Shown: piece after piece, positions 46,108 to 56,800 of the stretch
Position numbering within the stretch: position 1 is the stretch's first letter
Layout of the letters: each line of letters opens with the position of its first letter
NCBI RefSeq assembly: GCF_016056275.1
Contig: NZ_JAECZA010000228.1
Location: 1-64,000, forward strand
Length of the DNA stretch: 64,000 nucleotides
Source of the DNA: Dendronalium phyllosphericum CENA369
GTDB taxonomy: Bacteria; Cyanobacteriota; Cyanobacteriia; Cyanobacteriales; Nostocaceae
Direction of reading: 5' to 3'
Translations under genes and position numbers: made by a program
The notes under the pieces: generated by a model
Databases searched by the model: none
What the model was told of the DNA's origin: nothing
Seen by the model: the letters and a program-made list of their open reading frames with translations, nothing else

Positions 46108-47883
46108 TTAAGCTTTGATTGCTTCTTTCCAAGAACGTAGCTGAGGTTGATGTTGGTAGGTTTTAAACTCTTTCCTCAGATTGTCAACGGCGGTGTTAGC
46201 TGGCACGTTACGCATCTTAAACAGGTAAATTCGTTCGCCAATAGATACGTAGAGATATAAAGCTAATAATTGAATTGTCAAGAAAATGTTACGTGGAGAT
46301 AACACTCCTAAAATGCCAAAGGCAGCAAAGCGTAATTTTGCAGAGGCAAGAATAAAGAACAGGAAAGTTCCTTTAATTCCAGCAAAAACATTACAACGTA
46401 AAGGCTCAAATTTGGTCTTTTTCAAGTAATCATCAAAAAATTGCAGAGGCCCGTACTTGAAGAATAATTGGTCGTTCCGAGTAAAGTCCATTAGACCAAT
46501 ATTGAGGTTGCGATCGACTACCTGGTCTAAAACTTTATAAATACCAGCGAACAGACTATTTTTTCTGAAGAAAAGAAAATTGGCTATGCTCTCATATTGA
46601 GAAATAAATTCAAAGTCGAGAAACCACTTACCAATATACATTGGCAGCAAGACACCAAACCATAACATATCCTCTAGGTAAGTACGCCAACTCATTGCAC
46701 AGGCATTACCCAAATGTTTTTCATGCCTTTGATAAATGTAGTTATATGAGTTAGAGTTAGTAACTAAAAATCGATTGTAGAAAGCTTGCTTTTTCTCGGC
46801 ATCAGCTTCTTGGGCAAGTTTAGCACGAATGCACTCAGTCACGCTTTCAATATCAAGAGCTGTGAGGCTTAACCCAGGAGAATAAAAAGGGTCAAACATA
46901 TGAGCCGCATCACCTAACACATACCAGTTATCTTCAGAAATCATTTTGCGACTTTTATGTGCTAGTCTCGGTAGGTTATTAAAGTCAATACATTCGCCAC
47001 TTTCAATGAGATGATAAAGAAGAGTATGATTCTCTTTTAAGAAAGCTTTGAATTTCTCGTCAGTGTTGATGTTCTGAGTAGGAATCACATTTTTATGATA
47101 GACAACCCCAATTGATAACTCTTTGCCAGACTTACCAAGAGGAATCATCCAAATCCAATGACCGTGACCAAACCAATGATTTGTGGTGTAATAATGACTG
47201 GCGATTGAAGTATCGGGATGATAGCCATTATCAATTATGCTCCGGTCTATTCCCTTTACATGAATCCATGATGACCCAGTATTAATTCCATATAATTCCT
47301 CCGGGTCTAAAATTACATTGTCTAACTTTTTACCGATTAGAAAACGGCGACCAGCAGCATCAACTACGTGCTTGGCTTTGAGGTTAATTTTACCATCTTC
47401 AAGTTTTACCTCAACAGTATGAAGTTCGTCCCTGGGAGTTAAGTCTAAATCTACAACTCTACCGTTGTAGAAAGTTACTCCCATATTGCGATTCATTTGG
47501 AGTAAATCTTGCTCAAATTTTGCCCGATTGAGTTGAAAGCTTTCGGTGGGAGGAAGACCATTTGTCCAAATATTATAGTAATCATCTGTGCTATTTGTTT
47601 GATTGGGATCTTTCGGCCAGTGGAAACTAAGTCCATGTTTAGGTGCTTGGTTTTCAATCAGATATTCATAAAGTCCCAATTCTTTACTTAAGAAAGTTGC
47701 AGCAATTTCTACCGTGGATTCACCCACTTTTAAATCTTTTGTAGTCCTTTCTGGAGAACGAGGATCGATAATCGCTATCTTGATATTGGGAATCTTTAAT
47801 AATAGGTGTCTAGCTTGACAGTTACCTGCAAAACCTGCTCCCATAATCACGACATCATAAACTAGTTCTTGAGTGGAGTTCAT
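46108..47883 (-). CDS. FAD-dependent halogenase-like protein B
   Basis: A 591-residue paralog of the protein at 44279-46036, clearly homologous along the full length. GAGFAG at 15-20, GESTVE at 54-59, Lys82 in PKHGLSFHW, WIWMIP at 243-248, DPFYSPGLSLTAL substrate loop. C-terminal membrane-like helices are retained. The gene ends 71 bp before the next halogenase gene, so the two arose by tandem duplication and are cotranscribed. Both halves of the catalytic machinery are intact, so both copies are probably active. Confidence 0.82.
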   Translation of the reverse strand: MNSTQELVYDVVIMGAGFAGNCQARHLLLKIPNIKIAIIDPRSPERTTKDLKVGESTVEIAATFLSKELGLYEYLIENQAPKHGLSFHWPKDPNQTNSTDDYYNIWTNGLPPTESFQLNRAKFEQDLLQMNRNMGVTFYNGRVVDLDLTPRDELHTVEVKLEDGKINLKAKHVVDAAGRRFLIGKKLDNVILDPEELYGINTGSSWIHVKGIDRSIIDNGYHPDTSIASHYYTTNHWFGHGHWIWMIPLGKSGKELSIGVVYHKNVIPTQNINTDEKFKAFLKENHTLLYHLIESGECIDFNNLPRLAHKSRKMISEDNWYVLGDAAHMFDPFYSPGLSLTALDIESVTECIRAKLAQEADAEKKQAFYNRFLVTNSNSYNYIYQRHEKHLGNACAMSWRTYLEDMLWFGVLLPMYIGKWFLDFEFISQYESIANFLFFRKNSLFAGIYKVLDQVVDRNLNIGLMDFTRNDQLFFKYGPLQFFDDYLKKTKFEPLRCNVFAGIKGTFLFFILASAKLRFAAFGILGVLSPRNIFLTIQLLALYLYVSIGERIYLFKMRNVPANTAVDNLRKEFKTYQHQPQLRSWKEAIKA

Positions 47884-48014
47884 TTACTTAGTATCCTTTC
47901 TCTGGTGAATGAATTGAGTGAATGCTGTCTGATAGCAGTAAAATAGTAAAATTTTTATTTGCACATGAGACAGCATGTAGTTATTACTTTTACCTTGCAT
48001 TTCCAGTGAAAACT

Positions 48015-48986
48015 TTAGGCTGCAACTGGCACTTCTATGAATTGACGGCGAATGTTTTCTCTATAGGTTTCGTAGATTGGTTGTTCTACAAACACCTTTT
48101 CCTTTGGATTAACGTTTAGCCCTTCCATCGCTTTGATAGTAAGTTTGGCAGCACTCTCAGCAGACATACCGCAGTGTATTGAACAAGCTAAATCGTTGTG
48201 TTCAACAATGTTGTTAGCAAAATAACGAGCATTTGCAGCTTGGGTAGAACCTAGAGATACGTAAGACGCATAAGAACCAGCTGCCGCTTTTAAATTTCGT
48301 AATGTTTCTTCGCTAACTCCACCAGCGTAAGTACTAGCTACACCAATACCACTCCAAATATCTCTCCTGCGAGATTCTGGAAACTTCTGCAATTCATTAA
48401 CAATTGTTTTGATATCGGCACTGAAGAGAAACCAAATACTTCTGCCCAATCCCCGATCGAATGCTCGCAGGGCATAACCATTAACTTTCTTGGGAACAAT
48501 TTGTTTTTGAACGGATTGTTTCCACTTAAAGATGCCATTATAAAAACCATAGCCATCCATAGCCCACCACCGTTGCATGGGGTTCATAGGTGCTAAAGAT
48601 TTTTCGATATCTTTATTGAGTACAGAAATGGCAAAACCCGCACCAATGTGAGCCAAACTTGTGTGGTTAGGATTTTCGTCTACAAATTTTTGGAAATTGC
48701 TTTCTTTTCCAAAACTGGTGTAATCGATCATAATCAAGCCCATACCAACTCCCTCATAGGCAAAGCCACGTAGATTAATATCAAAAGCTTGGAGTTCGCT
48801 AAGTATGATATGTGATAAACCAACTTCTAGGGCTGTATTATAACCGCTAATGAAAGCGTTACTAGACAATCTCAATAGCTTTCTTGCTTCTGTTTCAGGC
48901 CCCGGAAACTCTTTCCAAAATTTATCCATTCCTTCTATAGGAAGACCGAATAAGAATCGGCGCAAAAATCCAATGGTGAAAATCAT
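48015..48986 (-). CDS. DUF1702 family protein, copy 1
   Basis: A 323-residue protein of the family found in enediyne-type gene clusters. Pattern: LRRFLFGLPIEGMDKFW near the N-terminus, GFAYEGVGMGLIMIDY at about 74-89, HIGAGFAISVLNKD, WWAMDGYGFYNG, and the most conserved block GYALRAFDRGLGRSIWF at about 171-187. Function is not established; an intermediate-modifying role in polyene or enediyne maturation is assumed from gene linkage. It follows a second copy by 71 bp. C-terminal YETYRENIRRQF is shared between the copies. Confidence 0.85.
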   Translation of the reverse strand: MIFTIGFLRRFLFGLPIEGMDKFWKEFPGPETEARKLLRLSSNAFISGYNTALEVGLSHIILSELQAFDINLRGFAYEGVGMGLIMIDYTSFGKESNFQKFVDENPNHTSLAHIGAGFAISVLNKDIEKSLAPMNPMQRWWAMDGYGFYNGIFKWKQSVQKQIVPKKVNGYALRAFDRGLGRSIWFLFSADIKTIVNELQKFPESRRRDIWSGIGVASTYAGGVSEETLRNLKAAAGSYASYVSLGSTQAANARYFANNIVEHNDLACSIHCGMSAESAAKLTIKAMEGLNVNPKEKVFVEQPIYETYRENIRRQFIEVPVAA

Positions 48987-49057
48987 AATTTACTCCCGTT
49001 TTAGCTGATAATGTTGGGTAAATTTGTCCAAAAAATGCGTGGCAATTGAGTTGACAA

Positions 49058-50029
49058 TTAGACAGCAACTGTATTTTTGAGAAATTCTCTACGAACGCCT
49101 TCTCGGTAGGTTTCATAGATTGGTTGGTCTACGAAAACTGCTTCTTGTTCATCAATAGTTAGCCCTTGGATAATTCTCAATGTCAGTTGTGCTGCATCTG
49201 TTGCTGACATTTCACAAAGAACTGAACAGGCAAGGTTAGTGTGGTCGAAAATGTTGTTAGTTAGATAACAAGGATGTGCTGCTAATGCAGCACCTAAGCC
49301 TAAATAAGATGCTTCATCGCCAGCTGCTACCTTGAGATGTTGCAAAGTCTCTTCATTAACTCCGCAAGTATGGGTACAAGCTAAGGCGATTCCACTCCAA
49401 AGATCCCCATGACGGTTCTCAGGAAAAGATTGTATTTGCTTGACAATTCTGGGGACATCCCCACCGTATACAAACCAAATTCCCCGCCCTAACCCACGAT
49501 CGAATGCTCGAATGGCATAGCCTGCAAGCCTCTGAGGAACAATTTGCTTATGTACAGAATTTTTCCAGTTAAGGATGCCGGCATGGAAACCAAAGCCATC
49601 AATTGCCCACCACCTTTGCAAGGGAATCATTTGGGATAAAGACTTTTGTACATCCCGCTTCAAAACTGCGATCGCAAAACCTGCACCAATATGAGCCGAG
49701 CTTGTATACTCAGGATTTTCATGCACAAATTGTTGGACTCTATGCTGGTTTCCGGGAGGAATATAGTCTAGTATTGCCAAGCCCATAGCTGCTCCCGTAT
49801 AAGCAAACCCAAGCAAATCGCCATCAAAGGCTTTTAATTTGGTACTTAAATTCTCTGACAAACCAGTTTCTAGGGCGATGTTATAGCCATTGATAAAAGC
49901 ACCACTAGATTTGCTTAATTCCTGACGAGTAGGACTATCAGAAACGTTCAACTTTTGCCAACAGCTATCCATTACTTCTGTTGAGATCCCAAATATTGAG
50001 CGGCGTAAATATCCGAAATTGGGAACCAT
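49058..50029 (-). CDS. DUF1702 family protein, copy 2
   Basis: A 323-residue paralog of the neighbouring DUF1702 protein; same length and order of blocks: GFAYTGAAMGLAILDY, HIGAGFAIAVLKRD, WWAIDGFGFHAG, GYAIRAFDRGLGRGIWF, and the terminal YETYREGVRREF. It lies 73 bp downstream of the PPTase-like gene. Two DUF1702 genes in tandem suggest either a heteromeric pair or two successive steps. Confidence 0.85.
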   Translation of the reverse strand: MVPNFGYLRRSIFGISTEVMDSCWQKLNVSDSPTRQELSKSSGAFINGYNIALETGLSENLSTKLKAFDGDLLGFAYTGAAMGLAILDYIPPGNQHRVQQFVHENPEYTSSAHIGAGFAIAVLKRDVQKSLSQMIPLQRWWAIDGFGFHAGILNWKNSVHKQIVPQRLAGYAIRAFDRGLGRGIWFVYGGDVPRIVKQIQSFPENRHGDLWSGIALACTHTCGVNEETLQHLKVAAGDEASYLGLGAALAAHPCYLTNNIFDHTNLACSVLCEMSATDAAQLTLRIIQGLTIDEQEAVFVDQPIYETYREGVRREFLKNTVAV

Positions 50030-50102
50030 ACTCTGTCTTTATCTCCTTGAAATGGCTTTGTAGTCTTGATAATTGTTAAGTGGGTAATACCCGCCTAACG
50101 TT

Positions 50103-50657
50103 CTATTTTTTATTCACGATCGCAGCAATCATTCTCTGGGAATCTTTTGTAAAGCTGACTGGAAAAGTCATGACGTATAGCTCATTACCAGCAGCTTGTC
50201 CTTGGAACAAGACTGTATCTCCTTGTTGAGAGTCTATGTTCAAATTAATGTCTTTAGTATCAAAAGCTTTACGCAGAGCTTCTATTGCTGCCCACAAGCG
50301 CGTACCTGCAATATCTACAGACTCATAATCAGTTGCTAATAGTTGATTGAGCAGCAATTGGCGATCGCTACTGAACAGAGACATCCAATCCGCTTGAGAG
50401 CGATGGTTGATAGGAATAATGTCACAACCTTGGGGCCCTTGACCGACAACGCATAAACAAAACTTGTCATCATGGGAAAGGGATACTTCTACTTGTTGGC
50501 TTTCTAGTCCTTCAAGTACTGGTTTCCCAGAATCAAGCCATTTGATTTGTACTTTTTGTGGGCTTTCTGAACTAAATAGCGGTATTGAATTGGATTCAGT
50601 TTGAGTAGGATGGTTTGCTTCTGTCTCAGATATGACGGATTGTACAAGAGTTGTCAT
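50103..50657 (-). CDS. Stand-alone PPTase-like domain of PksE type, possibly impaired
   Basis: A 184-residue protein that matches the C-terminal phosphopantetheinyl-transferase domain normally fused to enediyne PKSs: VEVSLSHDDKFCLCVVGQGP at about 56-75, GCDIIPI at 77-83, and TRLWAAIEALRKAF at 119-132. Asp79, Glu126 and Lys130 fit the Mg/CoA site, but the usual Glu two residues after the Asp is Ile81. Activity on the ACP of the neighbouring PKS is therefore uncertain. It follows the ACP-KR-DH gene by 37 bp, in the position the domain has in fused PksE proteins. Confidence 0.72.
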   Translation of the reverse strand: MTTLVQSVISETEANHPTQTESNSIPLFSSESPQKVQIKWLDSGKPVLEGLESQQVEVSLSHDDKFCLCVVGQGPQGCDIIPINHRSQADWMSLFSSDRQLLLNQLLATDYESVDIAGTRLWAAIEALRKAFDTKDINLNIDSQQGDTVLFQGQAAGNELYVMTFPVSFTKDSQRMIAAIVNKK

Positions 50658-50694
50658 TGCTTTTGACCGTTTGTTTGTAATTATTTAAAAGTGT

Positions 50695-53600
50695 TCAAAA
50701 ATTTTCCAACAGTCTGAAAAACAACTCCTTTGCTGTGACTGTGAATATTAGAAGCAAAACCAGCAAGTTTAAAAATTTACCAACAGTTTTAGAAAAAATT
50801 GGTAATTGCCGTTGGTGACGTTCTTGGGCAGATAAGTTGTGCATACCAGGCATCTCTACCAGGGATATTTGCGGTACGGTGACATCAAACGCTGCGGCTC
50901 GCTCAACCAATTCTTGATGTAAAAGTTGTTCGTGGCGATCGCCGCGATTTGCCAATTCTTCCGCAGTTGGATGATCGGGACGATGCTCAATTATCCGTAA
51001 CTGATAACCTTCTAGCTTTTCAATTACTCGTCTGTCTGCATCGACACTGAAAACTGTGGTATCGTACTGCTTGCCTTTTTTAGCTTCTGCTTGAGCCACA
51101 CCAATACAAGACTCTACACCTTTGCTATAGATTTGATAAATCTGAATGCTTTTGATGCCGATGGGTAAACCTAAATCCTGGGGAACCATTGGCTGCACTG
51201 ACTGTAGTAGTGAATCCCGGTAATAAGGATCTCCTAACAGGAAAGGCCCATCAGCTCGATCCGCAGAATCTTGCACTTCCTCCTCAGCATTCCTTTGAGT
51301 GCGGAAAACCATTTTTGTGGAGTTAAGGGTGTAAATCTGTTGCAACCGTTGGAAACGCGGCCCTTGGAATAACAACCAACTGTAGAGGTCTTCTTTGGGG
51401 GCGATCGCTAGAGGTTCTGTCGGCAGTTCCAACTTCTGAATCGGAGCTTCCACTTTTTGGCCCAAGATAAAGGTAGCAGCAAAATGAGCTGTAGTAAACC
51501 CTGTCTGCTCGGTTCTAATTTCTGCCAGGACTCGCAGCGGAGCATTGCTAGATTCTCGTTCCAATACCTCTGCACGCAGTTCAATTTCTACGCCATTTTG
51601 AGGATCTACTACAATGGGTCGTTCTAGACGAATATCCTCGATTCGCACGGTATAAAAGCGTTCTTGAGCTACAGTATAGGCAACGATTTGTGCCATTGCT
51701 TCTAGACCAAACACCGTGGGGAATAGATAAGAACCTTTGTATACGTGGTCTTTGACGTAGGAATCTTTTTCTAAGGTAAGGTGGGTACGAGCAGTGATTT
51801 CAATCCCTGGATCGATAATTTGTAGCTGCTCGATAAATTTAGATGTTTCTGGAGGCGGAACCCGTTTGATTCGCCAAGTATCAAAACCACGTCCTAATGT
51901 CTGCACGCCGCCCAGACTCGAAGTAATCACAACTTGAGCGTCGCCGGGATCTTTTTGCATCAGTTGGACAAAACGATTCACACCCTCATTCTTAGGAATG
52001 GCTTTGATCCCCATCCGACGCAGGTTGTGAACAGTTCCCATACGCGCTCCCATACCTACTTCCGCCCAAACACTGTAGGCAGTGGAAATAACTGAAGTTT
52101 CTGGATGTTCCTGAGCAAAGCGCCGCAGGATTAGATCGAGTACTTCGTTGGAAAAACTGTACCAAGAATTCCCAGGTAAACCAACCACCGCACCGATGGA
52201 TGAGATACCTGCAAACATCTTGGGTGGCTTGGACTGGAGTGCTTGACAGAGATTGATTGCACCCATTACTTTCGGTGCGATTTCTACTTCGGCTTCTGCC
52301 AAAGAACAATTTTCTACCCGCCGTGCTTTATTAACTGCCGCTCCGTGAATAATCCCTGTAATATTACCTAAATTTTTCTCAACCTGCTCCACTAATTCTA
52401 CTACAGCTTGAGCATCAGCTATATTACACTGGTAATATTGACAAGTTAACTCTTCATCGCCAAATCTTCTCAAAATACGAGCAATTTCGGGACTACTCTT
52501 ACCCATCGGATTATCCTGGGGATGTGGTGAACTACCCACTAAAGCCATTTTTACACCAGTTACTCTAGCTAAAGCTAAAGCACACTCAGCTGTAATCCCT
52601 TTTGCTCCTCCTGTAACTAAAAATACATCATTGGCTGACCAAGTGAGATTGCGGTTTTCATATAGCGATCTGTCTTGGATTCTTGGGCGAGGAATGCGGC
52701 GAATCAATTGCGAATCGTAACCGACTGCCAAGAAGGCATCTGGTCTAGCGATTTCTTCAATTACACGTTCTACAACAGTACTCGGTTCTACATCAGCAGG
52801 CAAATCGATGATTCTCACTTTCAAGTCTGGACGCTCAAGATGGAGTGTAGATACAAAGCCAATAGTGCAACCTTGTTCAATATCGCCGATTTGTTGTAAC
52901 TTGCCAAAATAACCACCGCCAAACTGGATATAGCTGACACTGGTATACTCCCGTTGTCTTTGAGATGATGGCGGTGGAGTCGCTACAGCGTGAAGTCTAG
53001 CCATAGCTCGTTTCAGCTGTGTTTCTGGCGATGCCTCACCTTTGACATTGCGGGGTAGTATGGCGATGAAGTGAGTAAACTCCACTTTTTGAATTAGGGA
53101 GTTTGCTAAGATTTCTTCAAAGCTAGTCACCTCTACTTGAGCGCCGATCTGCTGAAGTTTTTGAGTAACTACTGTAACGAAATCTGCTGCTTCTGATTCT
53201 GCAACTATTAAGACTCTGGCAGTTTTCCAGTCATCGACTGCAAACAAGTGAGTATTTTGCCAATTCTCCTCCTGACGGGAGATAGAGGCGGCTGACTCTG
53301 CAACGTATTCAACGACAAAGTTACGCGTCCAGGAGGTTAATTCTTCACTTACAGTAGGCGCGTTTTCTGTTGTTTGCTGTTGTGAGTGTTGGGGTTTAGA
53401 TAGCTCTTTTAAAGCCTCTATAATTTCGGTAAGGCTAGCATTGGCAAAATGTGATGGATCTACCTGTCCTTGAACTCCTACTTGTTTAGCTGCTTGAGCA
53501 ACTAATTCTGCGGATTTAATCGAGTCCAGATTTAAATCATCCAATAATCTTGCTTGCAGGTTAATACTATCTCGTGGATATCCAGTTTGCTCGACAACTA

Positions 53601-53889
53601 AATTAACGAGAATATCTTGTATAGAAGTCGTCTGCTGTTGATTTGTGTTATCAACTGTATGCTTTGGTTGATGTCCGTTATCAACTGGATGAGTTGTCAG
53701 AGGTGTGGAAACCTGAACTTCAAGCTTTTGCGTGCCGTTAGATTTAATCTTTTTGGAATTTTTCGGCTTACTAGTTAAATATGGCGAACTTTGGAGGTCG
53801 GCTCGAATGACTTGAGCTAGAAAGTGACCTCGGTGAGAAAAGTAACTAGACAGTAACTCGATCAGTTCCTCGTTGTTGGATGAATTCAT
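50695..53889 (-). CDS. PksE-like polyketide synthase, ACP-KR-DH half
   Basis: A 1064-residue polypeptide. N-terminal 38 residues repeat the C-terminus of the KS-AT protein. ACP at about 88-165 with phosphopantetheine Ser123 in DLNLDSIKS, the LDSIK form seen in enediyne and PUFA synthases. A structural KR half (about 185-415) precedes the catalytic KR with LVTGGAKGITAECA at 424-437 and Tyr577 (WYSFSN). DH at about 695-930 has His715 in KDHVYKGSYLFP and Asp892 in YRDSLLQSV. A membrane-like helix ends the chain (1037-1060). With the KS-AT partner it gives the PksE order KS-AT-ACP-KR-DH, used iteratively to build a polyene. Confidence 0.85.
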   Translation of the reverse strand: MNSSNNEELIELLSSYFSHRGHFLAQVIRADLQSSPYLTSKPKNSKKIKSNGTQKLEVQVSTPLTTHPVDNGHQPKHTVDNTNQQQTTSIQDILVNLVVEQTGYPRDSINLQARLLDDLNLDSIKSAELVAQAAKQVGVQGQVDPSHFANASLTEIIEALKELSKPQHSQQQTTENAPTVSEELTSWTRNFVVEYVAESAASISRQEENWQNTHLFAVDDWKTARVLIVAESEAADFVTVVTQKLQQIGAQVEVTSFEEILANSLIQKVEFTHFIAILPRNVKGEASPETQLKRAMARLHAVATPPPSSQRQREYTSVSYIQFGGGYFGKLQQIGDIEQGCTIGFVSTLHLERPDLKVRIIDLPADVEPSTVVERVIEEIARPDAFLAVGYDSQLIRRIPRPRIQDRSLYENRNLTWSANDVFLVTGGAKGITAECALALARVTGVKMALVGSSPHPQDNPMGKSSPEIARILRRFGDEELTCQYYQCNIADAQAVVELVEQVEKNLGNITGIIHGAAVNKARRVENCSLAEAEVEIAPKVMGAINLCQALQSKPPKMFAGISSIGAVVGLPGNSWYSFSNEVLDLILRRFAQEHPETSVISTAYSVWAEVGMGARMGTVHNLRRMGIKAIPKNEGVNRFVQLMQKDPGDAQVVITSSLGGVQTLGRGFDTWRIKRVPPPETSKFIEQLQIIDPGIEITARTHLTLEKDSYVKDHVYKGSYLFPTVFGLEAMAQIVAYTVAQERFYTVRIEDIRLERPIVVDPQNGVEIELRAEVLERESSNAPLRVLAEIRTEQTGFTTAHFAATFILGQKVEAPIQKLELPTEPLAIAPKEDLYSWLLFQGPRFQRLQQIYTLNSTKMVFRTQRNAEEEVQDSADRADGPFLLGDPYYRDSLLQSVQPMVPQDLGLPIGIKSIQIYQIYSKGVESCIGVAQAEAKKGKQYDTTVFSVDADRRVIEKLEGYQLRIIEHRPDHPTAEELANRGDRHEQLLHQELVERAAAFDVTVPQISLVEMPGMHNLSAQERHQRQLPIFSKTVGKFLNLLVLLLIFTVTAKELFFRLLENF

Positions 53890-53897
53890 AGAATTAT

Positions 53898-56800
53898 TTA
53901 ACGATTTTGAGTGATAGTTGATAGCAAAGGTAAGCTTTCCAAGTCAGCCCGAATTAACTCAGCTAAGAAAAGACCGCGTTCTGAGAAGTACTCGGTTAAA
54001 GCTTCTACTAATTCTTCTGAGTCTACAAATTGATGTAATAAGTTAGTCTGAGTTCCGTTTTCCACCAAGCCATTTCCAACCGGAGCGATCGCAGCTATTT
54101 CTGCATCGGACACTTGAAAAGGTCGTTCGCACTGGTTCTCAATAAAGATGCGTTGTGATGCTTCAACAAAAGGACGGACTAAGCGATTGCCATAAACAAC
54201 TTGCCAGTTAATTTCACCGCCACGGACAAAGAAACTACCTAAAACTGTGTTGAGGTCGCGATCGCGTCCTGGTTTTGATTCTAAGGGAAGACATACAAGA
54301 TTTGGCGAGGTGGTAGTTGCTTCTACCAAACCAGCTAGCACTTTTCCCGGCCCTACTTCTACCATCAGATCGCATTCGCTCTCCATTGTTTTCACTAAGG
54401 AGATAAAGTTTACTTGCGAGAGCATCTGATGAGCAAAGTGCTGTCGTAATTCTAACCCTTGTGTTGCGCGTTTTCCATCGCCGCTGAGAAATAAGGGTAT
54501 GGAAGTTGCGGTGAGTCTTTGTGGTATTTGAGCTTGCTCTTGCAAAAATGCTGCTGCTGAGGACATCATTTGCGAATGGAAAGCGTTAGCAACTGGTAGT
54601 TGACGACTTTGGATATTTTTCGCCTGAGCTTTTTGCACTACCTCTACTACACTTGCACTCTCGCCAGAGATGACAATCTGTGTAGGACTATTGATATTGG
54701 CGATAACTACATAACCAGATACTCCAGTTAATAATTGCTCGGCAGTTTGGCGATCGCAGCCTAGACTAGCCATTGCACCAATACGATCCCCAGAAGCAGA
54801 CATGGCTTTGCCCCGCATGGCTGCTAGACAGATGAGGGTTTTCTCATCATAAGCACCAGCAGCACAAAATGCCGTCAGTTCGCCCAAGCTGTGACCGCCC
54901 ACAGCAACAGGCTTAATCCCGACATATTCCAAGTATTTTTGCCACAACAGAGAAACAAAACAGATGGCTGGTGAAGCTATATCTGCTTTGGTTAAATGTT
55001 CTGACCATGCTTGGATTTGCTCTCCATCAGCAGCCCGTTCTAGAGGACGATATATGTATTTACTGATAGGTTTGCATCCAGCTTCTTCTAACCAACTATC
55101 AGCTTGCTCTAGAAATTGCTTTGCCCAGGAATGGCGTTCTACTAAGGTGCGAGCCATATTCAATTTTTGCGAACCTTGCCCAGGAAATAGAAAAGCCACT
55201 CTACAGCCTGAGAGATTGTTGCCAATCCAGATATCCTTTTCTGGAGAAATGCTCGTATCTCCAATAGCAGGAGGCATATCATGAAGCATTTGCTCTAACG
55301 CATATAAACGCTCCAATAAAACTTTAGGAGTGTCAGCAATCAATGCAGCACGTATGCGTTGTGACGAGTCTATTTCCTGTGTTAACTGCACCGCCAAGTC
55401 AACCATTTCTGCAATACTTACCCCTTGTGCCATTACCCTAACAATTTGGGTGCGTTCAATTAAATCTGTAATGGATTTGGCACTGAGAACAAACAACTCT
55501 GTATCCTGATTGGAAACTAAGAGTGCTTCTTCTTGAAGAGAAGGTTTCAGTTGGGGTGCAGGTGCATCCCCAGATTCTAAGGTGATGTGGGAATTGATCC
55601 CCCCAAATCCCATAGCGGAAACTCCAGCCCGGAGGATATCTGTTGGCTGACGCACCTCTCCAGAAAGTACTGGATAAAGAGACTTAGCAGTAGTTTCAAA
55701 TATGGGATTAAGTTCTTTGCAACCAGCAGTGGGGGGAATAATCCTTTGGTTAACAGCCATGACAGCTTTAATAAAGCCACCGATTCCGGCGGCGGCTTTT
55801 GTATGTCCCACTAGAGATTTAAAAGAAGTCACCCCTACAGAACGAGGATTAACTTCACCATCCTTGGCAATCGCTAAAGCAATGCCTTCTAATTCCGTGC
55901 GATCGCCTACTGGTGTTCCCGTACCATGTCCCTCAATAAAGTCTAGATCGTGACTGCTGTAATAGGCCTTATCGTAAGCACGACGCAGGGCTTTTGATTG
56001 CCCAATTTTAGATGGGGCTGTAATTCCGCCTTTACCATCGGATGAGATTCCCCAACCTTGAATAACTGCATATACATAGTCTCCAGCCGTTCTCGCATCC
56101 TCTAAACGCTTAAGAACGACAAAGCCACATCCTTCGCCGGGAATAAAGCCACTAGCCTGGCGATCGTAGACATTCATATCGCCCTCTGTGAGCGCACCTG
56201 CCTTAGCAAAGCCAATTAATTCAAAGGTATCTAGACTAATGTCTACCCCTCCAGCTAAAGCAATATCTAGTTCTTGGGTTGCTAGTTGGGTGCAAGCAGT
56301 AGCTACAGAAATCAGAGAAGAAGAACAGGCCCCGTCTACTACATAGCCGCCACCGTCAAAATTAAAGTAGTTGCAGATTCTACCAGCAACTGTATTTGCC
56401 AGATTTCCTGCTAGGGTATCCTCTGTAATTGGCGCAAACACAGACTTGTAGTACTTTTCCATTGTCTCTACTAGCACTTCTGTGTTCTGTGCGGTCATAC
56501 CTTTTGCATTCGCAGCAGCCTGGAGGGCCTTGCGGACAAAGGGCCAACGCAGTCGCATATATTGAGAACGACTTTGTTCTCCAGTTAAGGTATTTCCTAA
56601 AATAACCCCTGTGCGTTCTGTAGGGACATTTCCACGAGTATATCCGGCATTTTCTAGAGCTTGTAAGGCGACTTCTAAAGCCAACCAGTGAACAATGTCA
56701 GACGATTCAAAAGCTGTTTTGGGAATCCTCTGATTCGCCCAGTCAAACTTAAAGCCATCTATAACAGCAGCACGACTTCCGTAGGTTTTATCTGGTGCTT

